Shown: positions 8,090-17,750, counted from the first letter of the stretch. The stretch: 64,000 bases of DNA from Pasteurella sp030783905 (GCA_051122655.1 CP182107.1:806001-870000); one strand, 5' to 3'. The notes: a model not told the origin generated them from the sequence alone. Made by a program: numbers and translations.

Positions 8090-8881
8090 ATGACATTAAC
8101 GAATGAAATTTTGCTCACAATAAAATTGCAACAGCAATTATTTGTTGATCCAAAAAGAATTCGCTTATTAAAAGAAATTCAAAAATGTGGTTCCATTAAT
8201 CAAGCCGCTAAAAATGCCAAAGTCAGCTACAAAAGTGCCTGGGATCATTTAGCAGCAATGAATGAAATCAGCCCCAAACCACTACTCGAACGTAATGTTG
8301 GTGGCAGAAATGGTGGTGGTACAGAACTGACAGTTTATGCGCAACGTTTATTACAGTTGTATGATTTGCTCGAACGTACTCAACAAAAAGCTTTTCATAT
8401 CTTACAAGACGAAAATTTACCTTTAGATAGTGTACTGCATGCCACCGCTCGTTTTTCTTTACAGAGTAGTGCACGAAACCAGTTTTTTGGCGATATCGTT
8501 GCACTGCGTCATGAAAGTATCCATTGCTTTGTGGATATCCAAATTAAAGGCTTAGCACAGCCATTAACTGTCTCTATTACCGAGAAAAGTGCCGTCCGTT
8601 TAAAACTTGTGCTAGGTAAAGAAGTGATGATGATGATCAAAGCACCTTGGGTCAAAGTGCATCAAGAAAAACCAGCGGGTGCTAACGCTTTCTTGGTCAA
8701 TGTAAAAGACATCACAGATAAAGGAGAGGTGGAAGAAGTCATTTTAACAGCAGTCAACACACAAGCTGATGAAGATGTTGAATTTTGCGCCACTCTCAAC
8801 AAAGCCGAAAACTTAAAACCCAATGATCAAGTCTGGATCAGTATTGATCCCGAACAGGTGATCTTAGCAACATTGTATTAA
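8090..8881 (+). CDS. modE: Molybdate-responsive transcription regulator ModE
   Basis: A 263-residue regulator: N-terminal winged helix (residues ~15-110; RIRLLKEIQKCGSINQAAKN then VSYKSAWDHLAAMN, the LysR-like ModE helix-turn-helix), followed by two Mop-type domains (~125-190 and ~195-262) that bind molybdate. GGGAGGA sits just before the ATG at 8090, favouring it over the ATG 12 bases upstream. ModE represses modABC when molybdate is plentiful. The gene is divergent from the TonB receptor gene and 26 bases ahead of a glycosyltransferase gene on the same strand. Confidence 0.95.
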   Translation: MTLTNEILLTIKLQQQLFVDPKRIRLLKEIQKCGSINQAAKNAKVSYKSAWDHLAAMNEISPKPLLERNVGGRNGGGTELTVYAQRLLQLYDLLERTQQKAFHILQDENLPLDSVLHATARFSLQSSARNQFFGDIVALRHESIHCFVDIQIKGLAQPLTVSITEKSAVRLKLVLGKEVMMMIKAPWVKVHQEKPAGANAFLVNVKDITDKGEVEEVILTAVNTQADEDVEFCATLNKAENLKPNDQVWISIDPEQVILATLY

Positions 8882-8907
8882 ATAATACATTACTTAAGGA
8901 AAACGAT

Positions 8908-9795
8908 ATGATTAAGACCTTTTTTTCTTTTTTGCAATTTTATTTAAGAAATAAAGGAGTACTCCATATTTCTGAGAATATGCAGAAACTTTATGATTGG
9001 AGAAAACCAGTCAAACCTTATGCATTTATTCGACTACATAATGAAATAAAAACTGTTGATGCTTGCTTGCATAGTATTTTACCTATATTGAAAGGTGGCG
9101 TTATCGGTTTTAACTCTTGTACTGATGGTACAAAAGAATATATTTTAGAATTTTGTAAAAAATATCCTCAATTTATTCCCGCAGAATATCCTCATTATCT
9201 TATACCTGCAAATGATAAAAAGTATAAAGAAGATAATATAGATATTAATAGTAGATTAGATACTTATTACAATTTTGTTTGGAGTAAATTACCTCAAAAT
9301 GAATGGATTATAAAAATTGATGGCGATCACATATGGGATCTCGAAAATACAATAAAATTATGCAAACTCGTCATCAGAAAAAAAGATTGCGTCATTCTAA
9401 ATAGAATAAATCTACATTGTGTAAATGAACAAGTTTATATTCATAAAAAAGTCCCCTTATTTGAACCCGGTGATAGTTGGCTACTATATAATAATGGTAA
9501 AATTAATTTTACTTTCAGACGAGGATGGAACGACAATGAATTTTTTGCCTGGGAATGTTTAGAGTTGCCAAGAAAAGAACGACGTAAAATCTATGGCGTA
9601 CTCTCAAATTATCATTTTCCACTAGTAAAATCACATAGATCAAATTTTAATACTGAAGAATGGGTTTTATTACAAGATTATGATTTGCAAAAATACATTA
9701 TTGAAAATAACATGCAAGGAAGAGTGCCTGATGATATGATTTCAACGGAAAGAATCATAGCGGAATTCAAAAAGTTCAATCATGAAAATGAATAA
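8908..9795 (+). CDS. Glycosyltransferase, probable LOS/surface glycan GT-A enzyme
   Basis: A 295-residue cytoplasmic protein with a GT-A fold look: AFIRLHNEIKTVDACLHSIL near the N-terminus (nucleotide-sugar domain) and KIDGDHIWD near residue 145, a DxD-type metal site. It resembles beta-1,4-N-acetylgalactosaminyltransferases of the CgtA type, but acceptor and donor cannot be read from sequence. It is markedly more AT-rich than modE, which suggests separate ancestry. A perfect 15-bp terminator follows 116 bases downstream. It may be read through from modE, as only 26 bases separate them. Confidence 0.7.
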   Translation: MIKTFFSFLQFYLRNKGVLHISENMQKLYDWRKPVKPYAFIRLHNEIKTVDACLHSILPILKGGVIGFNSCTDGTKEYILEFCKKYPQFIPAEYPHYLIPANDKKYKEDNIDINSRLDTYYNFVWSKLPQNEWIIKIDGDHIWDLENTIKLCKLVIRKKDCVILNRINLHCVNEQVYIHKKVPLFEPGDSWLLYNNGKINFTFRRGWNDNEFFAWECLELPRKERRKIYGVLSNYHFPLVKSHRSNFNTEEWVLLQDYDLQKYIIENNMQGRVPDDMISTERIIAEFKKFNHENE

Positions 9796-9911
9796 GAGAG
9801 GAAATAACATATTTGGTATTAAATATTCATCTATGTTTGAGTCTGTTTAGTTATACTTAAAATAGATTCAAATAAAATGACTAATCCAATATATCGCATA
9901 GAAAAAACGCA

Positions 9912-9955
9912 GTTGCTAATTATATTTACCCAATATAATTAGCAACTCTTTTTAT
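9912..9955 (+). terminator. Strong terminator after the glycosyltransferase gene
   Basis: GTTGCTAATTATATT (9912-9926) and AATATAATTAGCAAC (9932-9946) are perfect 15-bp arms around a 5-base loop, followed by TCTTTTTATTT. This is a textbook intrinsic terminator on the plus strand. Confidence 0.85.
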
Positions 9956-10057
9956 TTAAAAAGTCCTTAACAAGATTCAGCTTATATAGTCTTTTTTTAC
10001 ATAGTTAATTCAACATAACCTGATAATAACACCCTTTCCATTCTGTCGATTTGATGA

Positions 10058-10366
10058 TCAATCACTTTTTATAAATTGGTATCCATAAAAACACTCAAGT
10101 AAAGAAGGTCGTATCCATTTAATACCTATTTTTACTTCAAAAGATTGCTTTAAAAAGAATTTAGTTTTTTGAATATATCTTTGGATTATTTCAATAAAAC
10201 ATATATATTTGATCGCTAATTGATTATCGTTTTCTCTTTCTAGGCAATCATACTCGCTATCTGTTGGATTTAAGTATTCCTGGCAGATAAATATTTTATT
10301 TTTGCAAAACAGCGTTGTAATGTTGAATATTATTTTGAATACCACGTTGCTTATTTTGTGCTCCAA
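10058..10366 (-). CDS. Hypothetical small protein, doubtful
   Basis: An AT-rich 102-residue ORF in the 680-base stretch between the glycosyltransferase gene and yfbR. It has a hydrophobic start, two Cys-containing stretches and many Lys/Ile/Phe residues, and matches no family I recognise. It could be a remnant of an LOS or glycan gene or a chance ORF in AT-rich sequence. Apart from it and the terminator at 9912, I see nothing in 9796-10473. Confidence 0.25.
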   Translation of the reverse strand: MEHKISNVVFKIIFNITTLFCKNKIFICQEYLNPTDSEYDCLERENDNQLAIKYICFIEIIQRYIQKTKFFLKQSFEVKIGIKWIRPSLLECFYGYQFIKSD

Positions 10367-10473
10367 ACAAAATTCATTCTCAAAAAATTGGCTGAATGCC
10401 TTGTACTATAAATACCTTAAGCTACTTTTTAACGACCATTCCATATAGAAAAACATCCCTCTCACCCTACAAA

Positions 10474-11061
10474 TTAAAGCGTAATTTCATCAACCGATTT
10501 ACCAAAACTTGGAATGAATACCTCAATAAAATAAGCCATTTCTTCACTCTGCCATTCATGCATTAAGGTTTCTAAACGGGCTTTTGCCGCTTTAAATTCT
10601 TGGTTACCATTTTCTAATTCAAATTGGGCTTTGACATAAGCACAAATCAGATCCGCCTGTTTGACGATATGCTTTTCTTGCGCAGAAAACTGCGTAGAAT
10701 CGAGATAAGGGGCAAAGTCGGTTTGTAATTCCTTGGGCAATAGCGCCAATAAATGGGCCTCTGCCGCATTTTCAATTTCTTTATACGCTTGCGTAATTTT
10801 AGGGTTGAAATATTTGATTGGGGTAGGTAAATCGCCCGTGAAAATTTCAGACGTATCATGATACATCGCCATCACAGCAATACGATCGGGATTTAAATGA
10901 CTTTGATAAAATTTATTTTTAATAATAGCTAAGGCATGCGCGACAAAGGCAACTTGTAAACTGTGTTCAGCTAAATTTTCCTTTTCAATATTACGCATCA
11001 AAGACCAACGTTGAATCAAACGTAAGCGATCTAAACAAGCAAAAAAATGACTTACCTTCAT
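10474..11061 (-). CDS. yfbR: 5'-deoxynucleotidase YfbR (HD domain)
   Basis: A 195-residue HD-superfamily hydrolase that removes phosphate from deoxynucleoside 5'-monophosphates, helping dUMP supply and nucleotide balance. The start at 11061 gives MKVSHFFACLDRLRLIQRW, which matches the E. coli YfbR N-terminus; an upstream GTG would add six residues. Metal ligands are visible as EHSLQVAFVAHAL and AMYHDTSEIFTGDLPTPIK, with the distal Asp in VKQADLICAYVKA. It lies 26 bases downstream of degS on the same strand and may share its message. Confidence 0.92.
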   Translation of the reverse strand: MKVSHFFACLDRLRLIQRWSLMRNIEKENLAEHSLQVAFVAHALAIIKNKFYQSHLNPDRIAVMAMYHDTSEIFTGDLPTPIKYFNPKITQAYKEIENAAEAHLLALLPKELQTDFAPYLDSTQFSAQEKHIVKQADLICAYVKAQFELENGNQEFKAAKARLETLMHEWQSEEMAYFIEVFIPSFGKSVDEITL

Positions 11062-11087
11062 AATGGATTGCACAACCACTCTACTTC

Positions 11088-12116
11088 TTAATTTAACGGA
11101 TATTCTTCGATGATCACAGGAAGTTCAATAATTTTTCCTAAGCGAGAAATCACTACTTTTAATTGAGTATTCGGTCGCGTATTACTGATCACTTGCATCA
11201 TTTGTGCAGGCGAAATGGCATCAACATCCCCGACTTTTAAAATGATATCCCCCGCTTTCACCCCTGCTTTACCTGCAGGTCCTTCAGGATTAACATTGGT
11301 AATCAGAATACCTTTTTCAACGTTTGCCCCTTGACCGTTATTAAAAAAAATGTCACTTTGCACACCAAAATAACCCCGAATTACGCGCCCATCACGGATG
11401 ATTTTTTTCATCACATCATTGGCCAATTCAATAGGAATGGCAAAATTTAAGCCCTCGGCAATTTCACTAGATGTTTTGCCAATACTTAACGTATTGATAC
11501 CAATAAGTTCCCCGAGTGAATTAATTAATGCGCCCCCAGAATTACCACGATTAACCGATGCATCGGTTTGAATAAAGTTCTGCCGACCTACCGCATCCCC
11601 CACCGCATTACGCCCAACTGCACTAATAATGCCCTGTGACACACTTTGTCCTAAGTTGTAAGGGTTACCAATTGCCAAAGCAATATCCCCTACATGAATT
11701 TGTCGATGTGGATTTTGCGGAATTGTCGATAAATTATCCGCACGAATTTTCAGCACCGCAAGATCGGTTAAACTGTCAGAACCAATTAAACTGGCATCAA
11801 AGAGTTGTCCATTCTGAAAGGCAACCACAATTTGATCAGCGTTTTGTATAACATGTTTATTTGTCAAAATATAACCATCTTTTGACATAATCACGCCAGA
11901 ACCTAAGTTACCCACTTCTAACTGCTCCGCACCATTGGCTGAAAAAGAACGATTATACACATTCACCACAGCTGGTGAGGCAATGCGTACTGCTTCTTTA
12001 AAACTCATCGGTTCTTTCGCTTGCAAGAAGGTAAAATGATTAAATTGAGAGAAAATCAGAATAACCGCCGCACACACTAACCCAATAATCACTGAATGAA
12101 AAAGTTTTTTTAACAT
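11088..12116 (-). CDS. degS: Periplasmic site-1 serine protease DegS
   Basis: A 342-residue membrane-anchored protease of the DegS type. One N-terminal membrane anchor (~6-23) is followed by a trypsin-like domain with the triad His in ILTNKHVIQ, Asp in SLTDLAVLKI and Ser in VNRGNSGGALI. A single PDZ domain (~255-340) follows, where DegP-type proteases have two. DegS cuts the anti-sigma factor RseA when PDZ senses misfolded porin C-termini, starting the sigma-E response. Its start overlaps the ribD end by 7 bases, an unusual pairing with riboflavin genes that probably only reflects shared transcription. Confidence 0.93.
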   Translation of the reverse strand: MLKKLFHSVIIGLVCAAVILIFSQFNHFTFLQAKEPMSFKEAVRIASPAVVNVYNRSFSANGAEQLEVGNLGSGVIMSKDGYILTNKHVIQNADQIVVAFQNGQLFDASLIGSDSLTDLAVLKIRADNLSTIPQNPHRQIHVGDIALAIGNPYNLGQSVSQGIISAVGRNAVGDAVGRQNFIQTDASVNRGNSGGALINSLGELIGINTLSIGKTSSEIAEGLNFAIPIELANDVMKKIIRDGRVIRGYFGVQSDIFFNNGQGANVEKGILITNVNPEGPAGKAGVKAGDIILKVGDVDAISPAQMMQVISNTRPNTQLKVVISRLGKIIELPVIIEEYPLN

Positions 12117-13243
12117 GTTGGCTCCGTCATTCTTGGATGGTAAATGGCTTTCATATCCTCCCCCATTTTCTCAATGGAATGTAATTGCCAGACACTCGCA
12201 TCCGCTAATCGTGTTAAATGAGGTAATTTACATAATCCTCTCGCCTCATCACCTAATAATTTTGGCGCAATATAAATGATCAATTCATCCACTAATTTTG
12301 CTTCAATTAAGGCACCGGCTAAAGTCGCCCCCGCTTCAATCCACAGCGTATTAATCTGACGCTGTCCTAATTCTGTCATCAGATCCGATAAATACGCGCG
12401 AGAAGGGGCAAGTTGGATATGTTCACAATAAGAGGGAAAACCTATCAGCGAACGGGGCATTTGACTAACTAGCCAAACGGGGGAAGAGCATTGAAATAAT
12501 CGATGTGTTGGTTGGACACTATGCTGTGAATCTAAAATCACGCGTACGGGCTGACGGACATTTTCTAGTGCATACTCTGCTTTGACCTTTTCAGGTAATT
12601 GTTGCCAACGTACATTTAATAACGGATCATCTGCAAGCACTGTTGCACTGGTGGACAAAATAGCTGAGGCTTTGGCGCGTTCTGCTTGCACATCGGCGCG
12701 AGCAAGCGCACCCGTAATCCATTTACTCTCTCCACTTGCCATGGCTGTTCTGCCGTCTAAACTCATTGCCATTTTAAGCTGAACATAAGGTTTTCCAGTA
12801 CGCATACGCTTGAGAAAGCCACGATTAAGCCACTCTGCTTTTTCTTCCAATAAGCCGACCGCACTTTCGATCCCCATATCCGCCAACATTTTTAAACCAC
12901 TGCCAGCGACTTGCGGGTTGGGATCACACATCGCACTGATCACTTTCACTACGCCAGCCTCAATTAACCCTTTCGCACACGGCGGAGTACGACCGAAGTG
13001 TGAACAAGGTTCTAAAGTTACATAAGCGGTTGCGCCGCGTGCAGCCTCTCCCGCTTCCCGCAATGCCATCACTTCCGCATGCGGTTCCCCCGCCTTAAAA
13101 TGAAAGCCTCGCCCCACAATCTTGCCATCTTTCACTAATACACAGCCTACTGAGGGATTAGGCGTAGTGGTAAATTGTCCTTTCTCCGCTAACTCTAATG
13201 CCATTTGCATATACACAACATCTTGTGCTGTAAAGGTCATCAT
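12110..13243 (-). CDS. ribD: Bifunctional riboflavin deaminase/reductase RibD
   Basis: A 377-residue enzyme for the second and third steps of riboflavin synthesis. The N-terminal zinc deaminase domain (1-145) shows GEPHAEVMALREAG and EPCSHFGRTPPC, giving the His, Glu and two Cys of the active site. The C-terminal reductase domain (~150-370) has KPYVQLKMAMSLDGRTAMASGESKWITG, typical of NADPH-dependent RibD. It overlaps nrdR by 4 bases (ATGA) and degS by 7, so nrdR-ribD-degS look like one operon. nrdR-ribD adjacency is widespread in proteobacteria. Confidence 0.95.
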   Translation of the reverse strand: MMTFTAQDVVYMQMALELAEKGQFTTTPNPSVGCVLVKDGKIVGRGFHFKAGEPHAEVMALREAGEAARGATAYVTLEPCSHFGRTPPCAKGLIEAGVVKVISAMCDPNPQVAGSGLKMLADMGIESAVGLLEEKAEWLNRGFLKRMRTGKPYVQLKMAMSLDGRTAMASGESKWITGALARADVQAERAKASAILSTSATVLADDPLLNVRWQQLPEKVKAEYALENVRQPVRVILDSQHSVQPTHRLFQCSSPVWLVSQMPRSLIGFPSYCEHIQLAPSRAYLSDLMTELGQRQINTLWIEAGATLAGALIEAKLVDELIIYIAPKLLGDEARGLCKLPHLTRLADASVWQLHSIEKMGEDMKAIYHPRMTEPTC

Positions 13244-13692
13244 GAATCCCTTAATTTCTCGATTTCTTTACTAAATTGGTTAATATCGTCAAAACTTAAA
13301 TACACAGAGGCAAAACGAATATACGCCACTTTATCCAATTTTTTCAGTTCTTCCATCACTAATGTACCGACCAATTTACTGGGTATCTCACGTTCGCCAG
13401 TGGTTCGTAAGCGATGAATAATATAACTAATCGCCTTTTCCACATCATTTTCACTCACAGGTCGTTTTTCTAGCGCGTGATGAATACCACGACGTAATTT
13501 TTCTTCGTTAAACGGTTCTCGTGTCCCGTCATTTTTAATGACTTTAGGAATAATTAACTCCGCCGTTTCAAAGGTGGTAAAGCGCTCATGGCAGTTTCCA
13601 CATTCACGACGACGTTTCACTTGATAGCCATCTGATACCAAACGACTATCAATCACTTTTGTTTCTTCTGTAGAGCAAAAAGGGCAATGCAT
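13240..13692 (-). CDS. nrdR: Transcriptional repressor NrdR
   Basis: A 150-residue repressor of ribonucleotide reductase genes. The N-terminal zinc ribbon has CPFCSTEETKVIDSR and CGNCHERFTTFE, followed by an ATP-cone (~50-140) with VIKNDGTREPFNEEKL, which senses ATP/dATP. Length and order are exactly those of the family. It is first in the nrdR-ribD-degS run. The promoter should lie in the ~90-base gap before 13785; no NrdR box was sought there. Confidence 0.96.
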   Translation of the reverse strand: MHCPFCSTEETKVIDSRLVSDGYQVKRRRECGNCHERFTTFETAELIIPKVIKNDGTREPFNEEKLRRGIHHALEKRPVSENDVEKAISYIIHRLRTTGEREIPSKLVGTLVMEELKKLDKVAYIRFASVYLSFDDINQFSKEIEKLRDS

Positions 13693-13785
13693 CGCGTTTC
13701 CTTAATCAGTCGTAAAAGTCATTCATCGTAATGATAACCATCTTAGCAAAGATTAGGATTATTGACGATGAATTATTTTCGTTAT

Positions 13786-14379
13786 TTAAGGTAAGATCCC
13801 CGCTTGTTCAAAGAAAGTGCGGTAAGATTTTACCTTATTTTGTAAACTCATTGGATAGGCTCGCGAGGTTGAGGGTAAGCGATATAACGTCAATTCTCGC
13901 CCAGCATAATAACACGCAACCGATTGATTGGTTTGTGGCAGACGGACTTTCTCATTTAATAAACTCAAAATCGTTTCAGTGGCTTTCCCGCCCGTTGTAA
14001 ATAACCAACGGCACGATGGGACTTGTTGTAATGCCAACGCTAGATCCACCGGTTGCACAATCGTTAAAAACTTATCCGAAGCATTATCTTTTTCACGGAT
14101 TGCCCGTTGTACCGTAGAACACAACGCGATCCCTTTTTCACGCAGAAAACGTTCTATTTTTACTGGATCAAAACGCTTTTCATTCGGCACTTGAAAATAC
14201 TGCGCATCATGAAAAAAGATGAGACCATAAATTCGCCACATATCATTTTGAAAATTGGGATAATGAAAATGCATACAGCGTTTGTCTTCTTTTGGCGGAA
14301 AGGTCCCCATCATCATGACTCTAGCATGTGGTGGGAAAATAGGTGGAAAAGGATGGGCTTCAATTATCGGCGCGTTCAT
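13786..14379 (-). CDS. Uracil-DNA glycosylase superfamily protein
   Basis: A 197-residue protein with features of the uracil-DNA glycosylase fold: ARVMMMGTFPPKEDKRCMHF near residue 20 (equivalent to the GxxPG-type first motif), WRIYGLIFF, and a late TLYRLPSTSRAYP that corresponds to the C-terminal catalytic loop. It is not the classical Ung or Mug, and the base it removes cannot be predicted. The ATG at 14379 is preferred to a TTG four codons upstream because GAGTG precedes it. A perfect uptake signal is inside the gene end (13815-13823). The gene stands alone between nrdR and pntB. Confidence 0.7.
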   Translation of the reverse strand: MNAPIIEAHPFPPIFPPHARVMMMGTFPPKEDKRCMHFHYPNFQNDMWRIYGLIFFHDAQYFQVPNEKRFDPVKIERFLREKGIALCSTVQRAIREKDNASDKFLTIVQPVDLALALQQVPSCRWLFTTGGKATETILSLLNEKVRLPQTNQSVACYYAGRELTLYRLPSTSRAYPMSLQNKVKSYRTFFEQAGILP

Positions 14380-14484
14380 ACAATCACTCAAAAAAATAAC
14401 ACAACAGACCGCATTTTTGTCAGGTGTTAAAAGCGCGATCTATTTTAAAAAAATTTTGAAAACAAGGCATGGATTAAGATAAAA

Positions 14485-14507
14485 AAGGGAATGTTTTACA
14501 TTCCCTT
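14485..14507 (-). terminator. pntB terminator
   Basis: AAGGGAATG (14485-14493) and CATTCCCTT (14499-14507) form a perfect 9-bp stem with a 5-base loop. On the minus strand it is followed by a run of six U, 11 bases after the pntB stop codon. Confidence 0.85.
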
Positions 14508-14517
14508 CTTTGCTCCA

Positions 14518-15942
14518 TTACAGTGCTTTCAAAATATCGTCCACACGCTCTTTAGCATCACCAAATAGCATTTGGGTGTTGTCTTTAAAGAACAATGGAT
14601 TCTGTACCCCGGCATAACCGGTATTCATTGAACGTTTAAACACAATCACATTTTGTGCTTTCCATACCTCTAACACTGGCATACCCGCGATTGGACTGTT
14701 TGGATCGTCCATCGCCGCAGGGTTAACCGTATCATTAGCGCCAATGACTAAAACCGTATCGGTATCCGCAAAATCCTCATTGATTTCATCCATTTCTAAT
14801 ACGATATCATAAGGCACTTTAGCTTCTGCCAATAAGACGTTCATATGACCTGGCAATCGCCCTGCCACTGGATGAATACCAAAACGGACATTCACACCAC
14901 GCTCACGCAATTTTTGCGTAATTTCCGCTACAGGATATTGGGCTTGTGCTACCGCCATACCGTATCCCGGTGTAATAATCACAGTGCTTGAATTTTTGAG
15001 TAATTCTGCTACCTCTTCCGCACTCGTTTCACGGTGCTCACCTTGTTCTTCATCACTGCTTGCCACAGGATCATTACCAAATCCACCTGCAATCACGCTA
15101 ATAAATGAACGGTTCATGGCTTTACACATAATGTAAGAAAGAATTGCACCGGATGACCCTACTAATGCCCCGGTTACAATCAATAAGTCATTGCTTAACA
15201 TAAAGCCCGCTGCCGCGGCTGCCCAACCAGAATAAGAGTTAAGCATCGACACGACCACCGGCATATCTGCACCCCCAATCGAAGCCACTAAATGCCAACC
15301 GAATGCAAGCGCAATGGCGGTCATTAATAACACAGGGAAGATATTATCGGGGCTATTTAAGAAAGCCACCATTAATAACGCAGACACTAAAATAGCCGCT
15401 AAATTTAATTTATGACGATGTGGCAAAGTGAGTGCTTTTGAATTAATAATGCCACGTAATTTACCAAATGCGACTACTGATCCGGTGAATGTGACCGCAC
15501 CGATAAAGATCCCGAGGAAGACTTCCACATTATGGATATTACTTAACACTCTTTGCTCAGCTAAAAATGCCGCTTGTGCTACTGCATCTAAATTCGCAGG
15601 CATTACCGCTTCGTGGTGCAAACCATAGCTATTAAAGCCGACTAATACCGCTGCTAAGCCCACAAAGCTATGTAAAATGGCGACAAGCTCTGGCATTTCG
15701 GTCATTTCAACTTTCAAAGCGCGTTTGATCCCAATCACCGCACCAATTGCCATGGCAAGCAGAATCCAAATTGTCCCTTCTGATTGTGGACCCAAAATGG
15801 TTGCAATCAACGCAATGGTCATCCCCACAATCCCATACCAGCAACCCGCTTTTGCAGTTTCATGTTTAGACAGACCTGCTAAGCTCATAATGAAAAGTAA
15901 CGCTGCGACGATATAAGCAGCTTGTACTAAACCTTCAGACAT
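14518..15942 (-). CDS. pntB: NAD(P) transhydrogenase subunit beta PntB
   Basis: A 474-residue subunit of the proton-pumping transhydrogenase. The N-terminal ~280 residues hold about nine membrane helices (domain II), and the C-terminal ~180 form the NADP(H)-binding domain III with IITPGYGMAVAQAQYPVAEI, the GYGMAVAQAQ loop, and VLVIGANDTVNPAA. It couples proton flow to hydride transfer from NADH to NADP+ in the inner membrane. It begins 10 bases after pntA, on the same message. Confidence 0.96.
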   Translation of the reverse strand: MSEGLVQAAYIVAALLFIMSLAGLSKHETAKAGCWYGIVGMTIALIATILGPQSEGTIWILLAMAIGAVIGIKRALKVEMTEMPELVAILHSFVGLAAVLVGFNSYGLHHEAVMPANLDAVAQAAFLAEQRVLSNIHNVEVFLGIFIGAVTFTGSVVAFGKLRGIINSKALTLPHRHKLNLAAILVSALLMVAFLNSPDNIFPVLLMTAIALAFGWHLVASIGGADMPVVVSMLNSYSGWAAAAAGFMLSNDLLIVTGALVGSSGAILSYIMCKAMNRSFISVIAGGFGNDPVASSDEEQGEHRETSAEEVAELLKNSSTVIITPGYGMAVAQAQYPVAEITQKLRERGVNVRFGIHPVAGRLPGHMNVLLAEAKVPYDIVLEMDEINEDFADTDTVLVIGANDTVNPAAMDDPNSPIAGMPVLEVWKAQNVIVFKRSMNTGYAGVQNPLFFKDNTQMLFGDAKERVDDILKAL

Positions 15943-15952
15943 TGCTTACTCC

Positions 15953-17482
15953 TTAATCTTTTCTAAACATGGCAAGCATTCTCTGGGTCACTTTAAAGCC
16001 CCCGAAAATATTGATACTTGCGACTAAAATGGCAATAAATGCCAGAATACTAATAAAGAAGTTACCCTGCGCAATTTGTAATAAGGCACCTACAATAATA
16101 ATGCCTGAAATTGCGTTGGTGACCGCCATTAATGGAGTATGTAATGCATGACTCACATTCCACACCACATAGTATCCCACCACACAAGCCAAGACGAACA
16201 CGGTAAAGTGCGATAAAAATGCCGCAGGAGCCACCGAAGCTAATGCCATAAATAACACCGCAGCGACGGCCATTGCCCCATATTTTTTACGCGGATCAGC
16301 TGGTTTTGCTTCTTTTTTCTCCACTGGTGCCGCTTTTGCTTTTTGTGGCTGGGCAGACACCTGAATCGGTGGTGCAGGCCAAGTAACTTCACCTTCGCGA
16401 ATCACTGTCACACCACGTAACACCACATCCTCAAAATCAATATTGATGTTACCGTCTTTTTCTTTACATAAAAGTTTAAGTAAGTTGACAAGGTTTGTAC
16501 CATAAAGCTGAGAAGATTGTGTCGGTAAACGACTCGGTAAATCCGTATAACCAATAATTTTAACTTGATTATCGGTCACTACTACTTCACCAGCTTGAGT
16601 GAGTTCACAGTTACCGCCTGTCGCTGCAGCCAAATCCACGATCACCGAACCTGGTTTCATAGACGCGACCATTTCTTGAGTAATTAAACGTGGCGCAGGT
16701 TTACCTGGAATTAATGCGGTGGTAATAATAATATCCACCTCTTTTGCTTGCTCTGCATAAAGCGCAAGAGCACGGCGATTGAACTCTTCCGACATCACTT
16801 TCGCATAGCCATCGCCACTGCCACCTTCCTCTTGGAAATCAATTTCAAGGAAACTTGCCCCCATACTTTCGACCTGTTCTTTCACTTCAGGACGAGAGTC
16901 AAAGGCACGCACGATTGCACCTAAACTATTTGCCGCACCAATCGCCGCTAAACCCGCTACCCCCGCACCAATCACAAGGACTTTAGCCGGTGGTACCTTA
17001 CCTGCTGCTGTAATTTGCCCAGTAAAGAAACTCCCAAACTCATGAGCCGCTTCGACTACAGCACGATAGCCAGCGATATTTGCCATTGAACTTAATGCAT
17101 CTAAGGATTGTGCACGAGAAATACGTGGCACCGCATCCATAGCTAGCACATTGATTTTCTTCGCTGACAATTTTTCCATTAAATCAGGATTTTGTGCAGG
17201 CCAGATAAAGCTCACTAAAGTTGCGCCTTCTTGCATTAACGCAATTTCAGCGTCAGTTGGCGCATTCACTTTAAAAATAATCTCCGCTTGCCATACTTCC
17301 TGCTCGGAGCCAATTCTTGCGCCTGCTTCTACAAATGCTTGATCTTCAAAGCTCGCTTTAAAACCGGCATTACGTTCAACAATGACCTCAAAACCTAGCT
17401 TTAAGATTTGTTGTACCGTTTTTGGCGTTGCCGCCACACGACTTTCATTATCAAGCACTTCTCTAGGTACACCAATTAACAT
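15953..17482 (-). CDS. pntA: NAD(P) transhydrogenase subunit alpha PntA
   Basis: A 509-residue subunit with the NAD(H)-binding domain I and a C-terminal membrane part. The start at 17482 is set by GAAGGAA before ATG and by the family N-terminus MLIGVPREVLDNE; a longer frame to 17566 has no support. The dinucleotide-binding stretch KVLVIGAGVAGLAAIGAANS is near residue 165, and RLPTQSSQLYGTNLVNLL is the conserved domain I end. A charged Lys/Ala/Pro linker (~380-405) precedes three or four membrane helices. It is first in pntA-pntB. Confidence 0.96.
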   Translation of the reverse strand: MLIGVPREVLDNESRVAATPKTVQQILKLGFEVIVERNAGFKASFEDQAFVEAGARIGSEQEVWQAEIIFKVNAPTDAEIALMQEGATLVSFIWPAQNPDLMEKLSAKKINVLAMDAVPRISRAQSLDALSSMANIAGYRAVVEAAHEFGSFFTGQITAAGKVPPAKVLVIGAGVAGLAAIGAANSLGAIVRAFDSRPEVKEQVESMGASFLEIDFQEEGGSGDGYAKVMSEEFNRRALALYAEQAKEVDIIITTALIPGKPAPRLITQEMVASMKPGSVIVDLAAATGGNCELTQAGEVVVTDNQVKIIGYTDLPSRLPTQSSQLYGTNLVNLLKLLCKEKDGNINIDFEDVVLRGVTVIREGEVTWPAPPIQVSAQPQKAKAAPVEKKEAKPADPRKKYGAMAVAAVLFMALASVAPAAFLSHFTVFVLACVVGYYVVWNVSHALHTPLMAVTNAISGIIIVGALLQIAQGNFFISILAFIAILVASINIFGGFKVTQRMLAMFRKD

Positions 17483-17750
17483 AATGTTTCCTTCAAATTG
17501 ATTGATGATAAGTTTGAGTAACCCCGTTACTCCCCTAAAAGATGACAATACGTCAAACCGTCTCAATGTATCATTTATTGTTTTAAAGTTGCAAAAACTT
17601 TTTCTTGATTATTCAAAAAGGTGAGTTGGGTAATTGTAATTTATCTTATAAATTACAAAAATTACACATCCTTACAAATGTGTAAAAAATACACGATAAT
17701 GACCTCCTCTGATATGCTTGAAGAAATTTATCCAATAAGAGAAATAAATC

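Noticed and set aside
8908..8935. Phase-variable homopolymer in the glycosyltransferase start
   Set aside because: The T runs are only about seven and six bases and are interrupted by C; too short to claim phase variation.
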